This document shows positions 44,429 through 53,351 of a stretch of DNA of 64,000 nucleotides, piece by piece. How positions within the stretch are numbered: position 1 is the stretch's first letter; every line of letters starts with the position of its first letter. Made by a program: the position numbers and the translations under genes. A model generated the notes under the pieces. It was not told the DNA's origin. It searched no databases and saw nothing but the letters and a program-made list of their open reading frames with translations. Origin of the DNA: Bacteroidota bacterium (GTDB lineage: Bacteria; Bacteroidota; Bacteroidia; 2-12-FULL-35-15); NCBI GenBank assembly GCA_947469885.1, contig CANIQT010000005.1:1-64000 (forward strand), read 5' to 3'.

Positions 44429-47400
44429 ATGAAAAAACTAACCCTGATTTCCCTTTTTGTCATTATCAATTGTCAATTATTAATTATCAATTGCCATGCC
44501 CAGTCAGTTTTGCAATTTGGTGGAACGAATGCTTATGTAACCTTTGGCACAGCACCTCAACTTGGTTTGCCCGAATTTACAATGGAATGTTGGTTTAATA
44601 AACAGGGAGCTGGAGTAACAGCAAGCACCGGAACTGGTGGAGTGGTAGCTCTTCCGCTTATTGCAAAAGGAAGAGGTGAAGCCGATGGCACTACACAGGA
44701 CATGAATTATTTTTTGGGAATCAATGCGACTAACCAGTTGTGTGCAGATTTCGAAGAAATTACCCCTTCTGCCAACCCCGGACTTAATCATCCCATAGTG
44801 GGAATTACTACTATTGCTGACAATACATGGTATCATGCCTGTGCAACGTATGATGGAGCTGTTTGGAAATTGTATCTGAACGGAGTGCTTGAAAATACAG
44901 TTGCTGTGGGCGTATTGCCGCAGAGCGGAAGCATACAACATGCTTCTATTGGTTCTGCCCTCAACAGTACCGGAGCTGCATCCGGTTATTTTTATGGAAT
45001 GATTAGCGAAGCACGGGTGTGGGACACTTCCCTTACTTCCTACGAAATACTTGCAAACATTAATGTGCCGCTTACCTATCCGTTGCCTCATTTGGTTAGT
45101 CGTTGGGCAATGGACGAAGGCAGTGGTACCACTATCTATAGCGGGGGCAGCGCAGTTTCAACAGGTACTATTATTGGTAATAATTATACATGGGTAAACA
45201 CTACTGTTCCTTTTGATATTAATTTATTGCCTGATAGTCCGGTGGTAGTAAACCCTGCCAACAACGATTCGTGCCAAAGTACCAGTGTAACTCTTTCTGT
45301 AAATGCCACTGACCAAGACAATACAAGTTTAATCGTCAACTTTTACGGACGACCAAGAATACCTGCTCCTCCACCTTTTACCATCATTGGTTTGCCCGAC
45401 ACACAGCATTATTGTGCTTTGCTAAATGGAGGTACAAACCAAATGTATAAAGCCCAAACCAACTGGATAGTAGCTAATCGAACAGCACTCAATATTCCGT
45501 TTGTTGCCCACTTTGGCGACTGTGTACAAAATGGAGATAACGGTGGTAACGACATAGAATGGAAACGGTGCGATACCGCTATGAGTATTATTGAAAATCC
45601 TGTAACCACTACTCTTGCTGATGGAATACCGTATGCAATGAATGTGGGTAACCACGACCAATCACCTGTGGGGAGTGCAACAGGTACTTCCACTTTTTAC
45701 AATCAGTATTTTGGAGTCAGTCGCTTTTCTGCTCGCCCATGGTATGGCGGTCATTATGGGGGTGATTACGATAATTTTTATGATTTATTTTCAGCCAGCG
45801 GGATGGATTTTGTAATTATTTCTTTAGAGTATGATGTAACTGCCAATCCCACAGTGCTCACTTGGGCCGACTCGGTATTGCAAGCATTTCCAAACCGGAG
45901 AGGAATATTGGTGAGTCATTATATTCTGAATGTCGATACTTCTTTTGGACCGCAGGGGCAGGCTATTTACAATGCATTGAAAGCAAATGCCAACCTCGAT
46001 TTAATGTTATGTGGTCACGTTCCGGGCGAATCGCACCGAACAGATGTATTTAATGGTAATACCTGCCATAGCATTCTTGCCGATTATCAAAGTTATACCA
46101 ATGGAGGCAATGGTTGGTTGCGAATGATGGAGTTTAATCCGGGAACCAACCGGATTAATATAAAATCGTATTCACCCTATCTCAATCAATACGAAACCGA
46201 TGCCAGCAGCCAGTATTCCCTCAACTATGATATGATAGGTAATGCTAATCCGTATATGCTTATTGGTTCTGATACTATTACATCGGGCGATACTGCCAGT
46301 GTTCAGTGGAACACACTCATTGCCGATAGTACCTACGAATGGTATGCAGTAGTATATGATAGTGTTGGTTCCACCACCGGAACAGTGAATACCTTCAGTA
46401 CGTTTGCTTCAGCATCTTCACTCATTGCTACTGCCTGCAATAGTTATACATTGAATGCTCAAACTTATACATCATCAGGAACATATACCCAGCACCTTAC
46501 TAATGCAGTTGGTTGCGATAGTGCACTTACAATTAATCTAACTATTAATAGCCCATCAAGTAATTCCATCTCTCCAACGGCCTGCGATAGTTATACATTG
46601 AACGCTCAAACTTATACATCATCAGGAACATATACCCAACACTTTACTAATGCTGTAGGTTGCGATAGTGCACTAACAATTAATTTAACTATTAATAATG
46701 CAACCAGTAATTCCATCTCTGCAACTGCCTGTGATAGTTATACATTGAATTCACAAACTTATACATCATCGGGAACATATACACAGCATTTTACAAATGC
46801 AGTTGGTTGTGACAGTGCACTAACAATTTATCTAACTATTACTAATGCATCAAGTAATTCAATAGCTGCATCCGCTTGCGATAGTTATACATTGAATTCT
46901 CAAACTTATACATCATCAGGAGTATATACTCAAATGCTTACAAATGCTATGGGGTGTGATAGTACATTAACAATTAATCTTACTTTAAATAGTTCACCTG
47001 TTGTAACATTGGATTTGGCAAGTGTAAGCATGAATCAGCTTTGTAATACTTCTTATTCTTTTGTGGTATTGTCGGGAGGCAGTCCGGCAGGTGGCACATA
47101 TAGTGGCACCATTGTTAGTAACGATACTATTTTTCCGTTAGGTGAACCATCCGGAATGTATGGTGTTACTTATACTTATTCGAACGGGTTGTGTAGCAGT
47201 TCGGATACCGATAGTACATATCTCGATTGGTGCGAAGGAACAAATCAATTAGGAATTACGAATGAGGAATTAGGGATTTATCCCAACCCAACTTCGGATT
47301 ATTTCTTAATTTCACATCCTCAAGTAGGAGAAGTGAATATTCAAGTGTATGATGTAGTTGGTAAATTAATCCTTAAAAGGACATCAATTGAAACTAACGA

Positions 47401-47494
47401 GAAGATAGATGTTTCAGCAATTAAAAACGGAATTTATTTCATTAAAATAAACGCAAATAATAAATCAATCACCCAAAAACTAATAAAACAATAG
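44429..47494 (+). CDS. T9SS protein with LamG-like and calcineurin-like phosphoesterase domains
   Basis: A 1021-residue secreted protein. The signal peptide (NCHAQ, cut before Gln25) contains VIINCQLLIINC, encoded by a TCAATTGTCAATTATT-type repeat. A LamG-like lectin domain (about 30-215) is followed by a metallophosphoesterase (about 310-570) with LPDTQHY, HFGDCVQNG, GNHDQS, LVSHYIL and CGHVPGESHR. Four 49-residue repeats (CDSYTLNAQTYTSSGTY, GCDSALTINLTI) lead to a sorting domain (LGIYPNPTSDYFLI, VYDVVGKLI, NGIYFIKIN). It starts 3 bp after the previous gene stops and is 3 bp before the next. It is probably a surface enzyme that hydrolyses phosphodiesters or phosphomonoesters. Confidence 0.9.
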   Translation: MKKLTLISLFVIINCQLLIINCHAQSVLQFGGTNAYVTFGTAPQLGLPEFTMECWFNKQGAGVTASTGTGGVVALPLIAKGRGEADGTTQDMNYFLGINATNQLCADFEEITPSANPGLNHPIVGITTIADNTWYHACATYDGAVWKLYLNGVLENTVAVGVLPQSGSIQHASIGSALNSTGAASGYFYGMISEARVWDTSLTSYEILANINVPLTYPLPHLVSRWAMDEGSGTTIYSGGSAVSTGTIIGNNYTWVNTTVPFDINLLPDSPVVVNPANNDSCQSTSVTLSVNATDQDNTSLIVNFYGRPRIPAPPPFTIIGLPDTQHYCALLNGGTNQMYKAQTNWIVANRTALNIPFVAHFGDCVQNGDNGGNDIEWKRCDTAMSIIENPVTTTLADGIPYAMNVGNHDQSPVGSATGTSTFYNQYFGVSRFSARPWYGGHYGGDYDNFYDLFSASGMDFVIISLEYDVTANPTVLTWADSVLQAFPNRRGILVSHYILNVDTSFGPQGQAIYNALKANANLDLMLCGHVPGESHRTDVFNGNTCHSILADYQSYTNGGNGWLRMMEFNPGTNRINIKSYSPYLNQYETDASSQYSLNYDMIGNANPYMLIGSDTITSGDTASVQWNTLIADSTYEWYAVVYDSVGSTTGTVNTFSTFASASSLIATACNSYTLNAQTYTSSGTYTQHLTNAVGCDSALTINLTINSPSSNSISPTACDSYTLNAQTYTSSGTYTQHFTNAVGCDSALTINLTINNATSNSISATACDSYTLNSQTYTSSGTYTQHFTNAVGCDSALTIYLTITNASSNSIAASACDSYTLNSQTYTSSGVYTQMLTNAMGCDSTLTINLTLNSSPVVTLDLASVSMNQLCNTSYSFVVLSGGSPAGGTYSGTIVSNDTIFPLGEPSGMYGVTYTYSNGLCSSSDTDSTYLDWCEGTNQLGITNEELGIYPNPTSDYFLISHPQVGEVNIQVYDVVGKLILKRTSIETNEKIDVSAIKNGIYFIKINANNKSITQKLIKQ
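46436..47020 (+). repeat. Four 147-bp coding repeats
   Basis: Units anchored on TGCRATAGTTATACATTGAA start at 46436, 46583, 46730 and 46877, exactly 147 bp (49 codons) apart. Differences are mostly single bases. Related but more diverged modules occur in both neighbouring T9SS genes. Confidence 0.9.
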
Positions 47495-47497
47495 ACA

Positions 47498-50400
47498 ATG
47501 AAAAGAACCTCCGCCCTTTTACTGCTGATTGCAATTTTGTTTGCATCTGTTCCAACTGCAAGGGCGTCTCATGAATCGGGAGGGGAAATAACCTATAAAT
47601 CGCTTGGAGGGTTGCAGTATAAAGTTTCTCTGGCTTTGTATTGGGATTGTTCTGCCTTCGACCCGGGACCTACGGTTCAAATGGCAACATTCAATAATGG
47701 AGGATTTGTTGATCTGAATTTTACCGTTACTTTGGATACAGCTTACGAAGTTTCACAATTGTGCGCTGCCTCCTTGAGTAGCTCCACCTGCAACGGAGGG
47801 ACATTGGCAGGGCATAAAAAAAATGTGTATTCGGGGGTGGTTACCTTGCCGGGAACATGTACCATTTGGACATTTTATCATAATTCGTGTTGTAGAAATT
47901 TGGCTATTAATGCTCCTAATTACGACAGCTTTACATTTTATGCCACTTTAAATAATTTTAATTTCCTTAACAATAACTCTGCTTACTTCACTTCCATGCC
48001 ACTGCCTTATGTATGTGTTGGTCAGCAGGTGTGTTACAGTCCGGGGGCAGTGGAAACGGATGGTGATATCCTTTCTTTTTCGCTTGTAGATGCCATGTCA
48101 ACTTCACCAACAACTCCTATAACTTATGCTGCAGGGTATTCCGGAACAGCACCTTTGGTTGGAATAACCATAGACCCTGTTACCGGATTGATACAATTTA
48201 CGCCTAATTTAATTGGCAATTTTGTGGTAGCCTATCAAGTTACCGAATCGGATGCCTTTGGGCACATAAGAGGAACAGCTATGCGTGATATCGAAATGGT
48301 GGTTAGCAACTGTACCAACCAAGTGGTTGCTTGTAACTCGGGTGCCATCAGTTCGGTAACAGGTGTTGGAGCAAGCATATTACCACCCAACACTATTCAG
48401 GTATGCGAAAATATTCCGTTCTCTTTTCAGTTTAGTTTCACCGACCCCGATGCAGGCGATTCGTTGGACATCATTTCCAATATCAATGCTGTGATGCCCG
48501 GAGCAACTGTGGCTATTTCGGGTAGCAATCCGATAGTCGTTACTGTTGGCTGGACAGCACCTGTTGGAACCTCCAACACCTATACCACTTTTGCGGTTAC
48601 TGTTTCTGACAACGTCTGTCCTTATCCCGGACAGCAAACGGTGAATTATATTATTAACGTTCTTTCTATTACCAATGCCGGACCCGATGTTACCATTTGC
48701 GGAAGTCAGGCAACTACTCTTGTGGGGCATGGACCTGGTTCGCCTTTCAACTGGTCTGTTATCAGCGGACCTCCTATGGTTACTTCGGGAGTAGGAATTA
48801 ACTTTTCGTGCGACACCTGCCTCACCGCAATTGCCACTCCTGCTTTTACTACCACTTATTTATTAACTTCTACAGGTGGCTCGGGCTGTATATTAAACGA
48901 CACTGTTACTGTTTATGTGGTTCCTGACTTTACCTATAGTGTTACGCAGAGTACTATTACCAGTTGCCTATTGAGTCCGGTGCAACTCAATGTAACTAAT
49001 GTGGTTCCTGGTCCGGCTACCAATTATACGTATCATTGGTTTCCCGCAACACATTTAAGCAATGCAAACATTGCTAATCCAACAGCAAGTTTTTTGATTG
49101 CCGGAACCTATACTTACACTGTAACTATAACAAGTGCGAATGGTTGTGAGCATTCATCAACAGTTACCATTACGGCAGTTATGGCATACACTCCTCTGAT
49201 AAGTGCAACTTCTGACACATCACTTTGTGCTGGAGGAGTAGCCGCATTGAATGTAAATTTTGCAGGCAGCGGAACACCTACTTGCGGAATAAGCCTTACC
49301 AATTGCGGAGGCAATGCTTCGATGGGTATAATTGGAACAGAGGTAATGTCAAATGCTAGCACATCTTTTCCGGCACCATTCGGAAACTTTTACACATCGG
49401 TGGTTCAGCAATATTTATATACCACTGCAGAATTAAATGCTGCAGGTGTTTATGCAGGCAAAATTGACCAGATAGATTTTAATGTAACAGGTATAACAGC
49501 AGGAGCTCTTACCAATTATCCTGAGTTTGGAATAAAAATGGGCTGCACAGGTTTAACTACCTTTAATGCAGGAGCACCTGTATTTTCAACCAGTTTGGTA
49601 TCTGTTTTTTCTCCTCAACCTTATGTAGCAGCTTTGGGTTGGAACAATTTTGTTTTTACCAATGCATATAACTGGGATGGAGTTTCCAATATAATTGTGG
49701 AGGTTTGTTTCAGTAACGGTCCACCGTTTGCGAATTACACCTATTGTTTACAATCCACTCAAACACCAACCACCTACACTTCCAGCCAATGGTCGCTTAG
49801 CGACTCTCAGGACCAATGCCCGGGAGCAACAGGATTTATTACAACCGCCAACGTTCACCCCGATATAAGAATGCACTACTGCTCGGTGAATGCCAATCCG
49901 AGTGATTATACCTACCAATGGACTTCTTTTCCTTCGGGAGGAAACATTGCAAACGATACGTTGCAATATACTACCGGACAACCGGGAACCACCACCAATT
50001 ATGTAGTAACGGTTACTAATGCTAATTATGCTTGCTCGGCTACAGACACCGTGAGCGTTACCGTTATCGTTCCTGAAGTAATCATTACCTCCAGCGTAAC
50101 CGCTATTTGTTCGCTCAATCCGGTGGTGTTTACAGCTACACCCGTAAATGGAGGTGTGTTGCCAATGTATCAATGGTATGTAAACAGCATTCCGGTTGGC
50201 ACCGATTCAGTAAACTATACTACTTCCACATTAGCCGATGGCGATACTGTTTATTGCATTATGAATGCGACCAATGCCTTGTGTCCGGGTGCTTCCACCT
50301 CCAATTCAATTATCCTCCACATTGGTGTTCCCAATACGGGACCACCTTTGTTTCAAACAGTATGCGATAGTGTAATTTATAATGGGCAAACGTTTTCGGC

Positions 50401-51091
50401 TGATGGAGCATATCCGATTACACTTACCAATTTTTCGGGTTGCGATAGTGCTGTTACCTTAAACCTTACAGTTCACAACAGCAGTAGTTCTACAAGTATT
50501 CAAAACACATGTGACCCTGTAATTGTAAACGGACAAACCTACACCACCTCTGGAATTTACACACAAATGTTTACAAACACCGTTGGTTGCGACAGTACAC
50601 TGGTGTTGGATTTAACCATTATAAACACCGATGTTTCATTAACCTATAATGCTTCGCTTTTATCGTCCAACCAGACAGGGGCAAGTTACCAATGGCTCAA
50701 TTGCACTACTGGTTACTCTATCATTGCCGGAGAAACAAACCAGTATTATGTGGTTACTACTAACGGAAACTATGCAGTGGTGATTACCAATGGCGCATGT
50801 GTGGATACATCTGCCTGTTATACCATAAATAACATTGGCATTGCTGAAAATAATCTTATCGAAGAAATAACCATCTTCCCAAACCCCACAACAGGAGAGT
50901 TTCAGTTGTCAGTTGTCGGTTATCAGTTGTCAGAAATTAAGATAACCAATGTGTTAGGACAAATAGTTTATCAACAACAATCAACCGACAACCGACAACT
51001 AATAGACATAAGCAGTGAACCCAAAGGCATTTATTTCATCCAACTGGAAACAGAAAATGGTATGATTAATAAAAAACTAATACTACAATAA
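47498..51091 (+). CDS. Giant T9SS type A multi-module surface protein
   Basis: A 1197-residue secreted protein, signal peptide ending TARAS, so not before Gln. The N-terminal part (about 25-270), SHESGGEITYKSLGGLQY...YWDCS, with paired Cys (FYHNSCCRN), resembles the start of large gliding-associated adhesins. PKD-like modules follow (YHWFPATHLSNANIANP), then a Cys-rich GISLTNCGG domain and two CDSxVTLNLTV-type modules shared with the two genes upstream. The sorting domain has ITIFPNPTTGEFQL and KGIYFIQLET; its linker (LSVVGYQLS, QSTDNRQL) is encoded by CAGTTGTCAGTTG-type repeats. It is the last gene of a three-gene head-to-tail set. Confidence 0.88.
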   Translation: MKRTSALLLLIAILFASVPTARASHESGGEITYKSLGGLQYKVSLALYWDCSAFDPGPTVQMATFNNGGFVDLNFTVTLDTAYEVSQLCAASLSSSTCNGGTLAGHKKNVYSGVVTLPGTCTIWTFYHNSCCRNLAINAPNYDSFTFYATLNNFNFLNNNSAYFTSMPLPYVCVGQQVCYSPGAVETDGDILSFSLVDAMSTSPTTPITYAAGYSGTAPLVGITIDPVTGLIQFTPNLIGNFVVAYQVTESDAFGHIRGTAMRDIEMVVSNCTNQVVACNSGAISSVTGVGASILPPNTIQVCENIPFSFQFSFTDPDAGDSLDIISNINAVMPGATVAISGSNPIVVTVGWTAPVGTSNTYTTFAVTVSDNVCPYPGQQTVNYIINVLSITNAGPDVTICGSQATTLVGHGPGSPFNWSVISGPPMVTSGVGINFSCDTCLTAIATPAFTTTYLLTSTGGSGCILNDTVTVYVVPDFTYSVTQSTITSCLLSPVQLNVTNVVPGPATNYTYHWFPATHLSNANIANPTASFLIAGTYTYTVTITSANGCEHSSTVTITAVMAYTPLISATSDTSLCAGGVAALNVNFAGSGTPTCGISLTNCGGNASMGIIGTEVMSNASTSFPAPFGNFYTSVVQQYLYTTAELNAAGVYAGKIDQIDFNVTGITAGALTNYPEFGIKMGCTGLTTFNAGAPVFSTSLVSVFSPQPYVAALGWNNFVFTNAYNWDGVSNIIVEVCFSNGPPFANYTYCLQSTQTPTTYTSSQWSLSDSQDQCPGATGFITTANVHPDIRMHYCSVNANPSDYTYQWTSFPSGGNIANDTLQYTTGQPGTTTNYVVTVTNANYACSATDTVSVTVIVPEVIITSSVTAICSLNPVVFTATPVNGGVLPMYQWYVNSIPVGTDSVNYTTSTLADGDTVYCIMNATNALCPGASTSNSIILHIGVPNTGPPLFQTVCDSVIYNGQTFSADGAYPITLTNFSGCDSAVTLNLTVHNSSSSTSIQNTCDPVIVNGQTYTTSGIYTQMFTNTVGCDSTLVLDLTIINTDVSLTYNASLLSSNQTGASYQWLNCTTGYSIIAGETNQYYVVTTNGNYAVVITNGACVDTSACYTINNIGIAENNLIEEITIFPNPTTGEFQLSVVGYQLSEIKITNVLGQIVYQQQSTDNRQLIDISSEPKGIYFIQLETENGMINKKLILQ

Positions 51092-51106
51092 GTTTTTTCT
51101 GTTGAT

Positions 51107-51145
51107 AGGGCGCAAAGCAATGAAATAACTTTACCTTTGCGCCCT
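51107..51145. repeat. Hairpin between the T9SS set and the S41 gene
   Basis: AGGGCGCAAAG and CTTTGCGCCCT form a perfect 11-bp stem with a loop of about 16 nt. The sequence after it (TTCAATAAATAATAC) has no T-tract, so it may be a weak terminator or part of the CGCAAAG repeat family. Confidence 0.6.
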
Positions 51146-51160
51146 TTCAATAAATAATAC

Positions 51161-52771
51161 ATGACCAATCGCCCTAAGTTTTACGTTTATCTTCCCATTG
51201 TTTTCGCGCTTATCTTAATTCTCGGTATTTTTATCGGCAGCACTTTTCATTTGGATAATAATAAAGATGGAGGAAGTCTGCTTGTTAAAAGTTCGGGCAA
51301 GTACAGCAAAGTGGACGAAATACTGAAGTATGTTACCGAAGAATATGTGGACACGATTACCGCAAACAAACTGATTGACAAAACAATTGTGGCCATGCTG
51401 GCTCAGTTAGACCCCCATTCTGCCTACATTACCAAAGAAGAAATAGCCGACATGAACGAGCCTTTGCAAGGTAATTTTGAAGGGGTGGGAGTGGAGTTCA
51501 ACATTGTGGACGATACCGTGAGAGTAGTCAATGCTATTCCAGGTGGTCCGGCTGAGAAAGTAGGAGTGCAGGCAGGCGATAAAATAATAATGGTGGATGG
51601 TAAAAAAGCAGCAGGAGTAAAAATTACCAACAAAGGAGTGATGGAAAAGCTGAAAGGAAAAGGAGGAACCAAGGTGAAAGTAACCATGATGAGAAGAGGA
51701 AAAAAAGCGTTGATTGATTTTGTTATTACCAGAGGCACCATTCCCATCTTTAGTGTTGATGTGGCTTACATGGTGAGTGCCCGCATCGGGTACATAAAAA
51801 TATCACGCTTTGCGGCTACCACTTATGACGAATACATGGAAGCATTTAAAAAACTTCAGAACAAAGGCATGGAGCGGTTAATCATTGACCTGCGCGGAAA
51901 CGGTGGTGGATACCTGAACACAGCAGTAAGCATTGCCGATGAATTTTTGGGTGATGGCAAAGAAATTGTTTACACCTTGGGCAAAGCCCGACCAAGAAAA
52001 GACTACAGAGCTACCTCTACCGGTAGTTTCGAACACGGAAAACTAACAGTGCTGATTGACGATGGCTCGGCTTCGGCAAGCGAAATACTTGCAGGTGCGT
52101 TGCAAGATAATGATAGAGCAACTATCATTGGAAGACGCTCTTTCGGTAAAGGACTGGTTCAGGAGCAAAGCGATTTTGCTGATAGTTCGGCCATCCGTCT
52201 CACCATTGCCCGATACTATACTCCCACCGGAAGATGTATTCAGAAATCGTATGCTAAGGGACTGGAAGCCTATTATGACGAAGAGTATTCCCGATACACC
52301 AGTGGAGAAATGGAGAATGCCGACAGCATGAAAGTGAAAGACACCATACAGTTTAAAACCCCGATGGGCAAAGTGGTGTATGGTGGAGGGGGAATTACTC
52401 CCGATGTTTTTGTTCCGTTAGATACCGCTGGTCATTCCCATTATTTAACCGAAGTATTATACTCCGGGTTGATAAACGATTTTGGGTTTGACTATGCCGA
52501 TAAACATCGTAAAAAATTATTAGCCTATAAAACAGTGAAAAAATTTAATGATGATTTTGAAGTTTCTGCTGAACTGCTAAATGAATTTGTGGAGTATGCC
52601 GAAAAAAACAAAGTACCTAAAAAAGAAAAACAAATTAAAACATCGGCTTCGATACTCAAAAACCAATTAAAAGCCATCATTGCCCGTACCATCTGGAATT
52701 CGGAAGGGTATTACCCCGTGATGCAAACTGATGACAATGTGTTGAAGAAAGCAATTGAAGTGATGAAGTAA
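51161..52771 (+). CDS. S41 family C-terminal processing peptidase (CtpA-like)
   Basis: A 536-residue serine protease. An N-terminal membrane anchor (about 8-28) is followed by an S41 N-terminal helical part, a PDZ domain (about 95-190; GVGVEFNIVDDTVRVVNAI, GVQAGDKIIMVDG) and the catalytic core with Ser305 (DDGSASASEILAGAL) and Lys330 (RRSFGKGLVQ). It acts in the periplasm, cutting unstructured C-termini of exported proteins. It follows the giant T9SS genes but has its own short leader after a hairpin, so a separate transcript is likely. Length and motifs are normal. Confidence 0.94.
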   Translation: MTNRPKFYVYLPIVFALILILGIFIGSTFHLDNNKDGGSLLVKSSGKYSKVDEILKYVTEEYVDTITANKLIDKTIVAMLAQLDPHSAYITKEEIADMNEPLQGNFEGVGVEFNIVDDTVRVVNAIPGGPAEKVGVQAGDKIIMVDGKKAAGVKITNKGVMEKLKGKGGTKVKVTMMRRGKKALIDFVITRGTIPIFSVDVAYMVSARIGYIKISRFAATTYDEYMEAFKKLQNKGMERLIIDLRGNGGGYLNTAVSIADEFLGDGKEIVYTLGKARPRKDYRATSTGSFEHGKLTVLIDDGSASASEILAGALQDNDRATIIGRRSFGKGLVQEQSDFADSSAIRLTIARYYTPTGRCIQKSYAKGLEAYYDEEYSRYTSGEMENADSMKVKDTIQFKTPMGKVVYGGGGITPDVFVPLDTAGHSHYLTEVLYSGLINDFGFDYADKHRKKLLAYKTVKKFNDDFEVSAELLNEFVEYAEKNKVPKKEKQIKTSASILKNQLKAIIARTIWNSEGYYPVMQTDDNVLKKAIEVMK

Positions 52772-52775
52772 TTCA

Positions 52776-52812
52776 TTAGTTCGTTAGTCATTAGTCATTG
52801 GTTTGTTAGTTC
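52776..52812. repeat. TTAGTCATTAGT-type phrase repeat
   Basis: The words GTTAGTCATTAGTCATTGG and TTGTTAGTTCG recur here. The same phrase, inverted, forms the first codons of mqnC (29640-29672). Confidence 0.5.
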
Positions 52813-52907
52813 GATTGTTTGTTGGTAATAAAACTGTAATAATGGCAGACTATTTTATCCTCGAAAACCCCTTGTTTTTGTTCCTCGAAAAGGTTAAAAA
52901 CCTCCAT
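52806..52907 (-). other. Dispersed repeat, copy B, with a 33-codon frame
   Basis: The minus-strand frame from ATG 52907 to TAA 52806 reads MEVFNLFEEQKQGVF and EDKIVCHYYSFITNKQSN. Its first part (52865-52919 including leader) matches the repeat at 203-256. The last codons run into the TTAGT-type phrase repeat. Whether the peptide is made is unknown. Confidence 0.45.
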
Positions 52908-53060
52908 TTTTACTTTTTATAAAACATTTTCCATTTTTTATTTTTTAAAAAGTAGAAAATAGAAAACAAAAAGTGTTTTTTATTTTATAAAAAATAGAAA
53001 ACACAAAAGAAAAATCGTTTTTTATAAAAGAAAAACCAGAAAACAAAAAAGAAAATACGG

Positions 53061-53144
53061 TTTTTATTAAAAAGAAAATGGTTTTTATTAAATAAAAAGT
53101 ACTTTTTATTTAATAAAAAGTACAATATATTTTATAAAAAGTAC
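53061..53144. repeat. Four 21-bp AT-rich tandem units
   Basis: Units start at 53061, 53082, 53103 and 53124; the middle two are TTTTTATTAAATAAAAAGTA and TTTTTATTTAATAAAAAGTA, each plus C. Each is nearly palindromic. The 140 bp upstream contain looser relatives of the same kind (TTTTTTATTTTATAAAAAAT). Confidence 0.65.
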
Positions 53145-53351
53145 TAATGGGAGTATAAAGTGTAGTTAAGGAGAAAACGAAAGTTCGAATTGCTAAATCA
53201 CTGATAGTCAACATTAAATTTTTTGAGGAAAACAAGGAAAAGTTGAAATTTGGAGAATATTCTCCAAAATTAAAGGTTTATGGTACTTTTGGTGAGGATG
53301 AGAAAGGAAGAGGAAAAAAGCCATTTTGGCAGATTTTTGCCTTGATAAAAC
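53145..53351. other. Gap with a perfect 20-bp palindrome
   Basis: TTTGGAGAATATTCTCCAAA at 53249-53268 is a perfect 20-bp palindrome. A plus-strand frame of about 65 codons without a good start crosses it (KFFEENKEKLKFGEYSPK) and ends at the convergent T9SS gene; it could be a remnant but I cannot support it as a gene. Confidence 0.5.

Noticed and set aside
51107-51145. Strong rho-independent terminator
   Set aside because: The hairpin is perfect but no T-tract follows on either side.
53145-53350. Plus-strand gene reading KFFEENKEKLKFGEYSPK
   Set aside because: No good start codon or RBS, stops just upstream, and it overlaps a perfect palindrome; at most a remnant.
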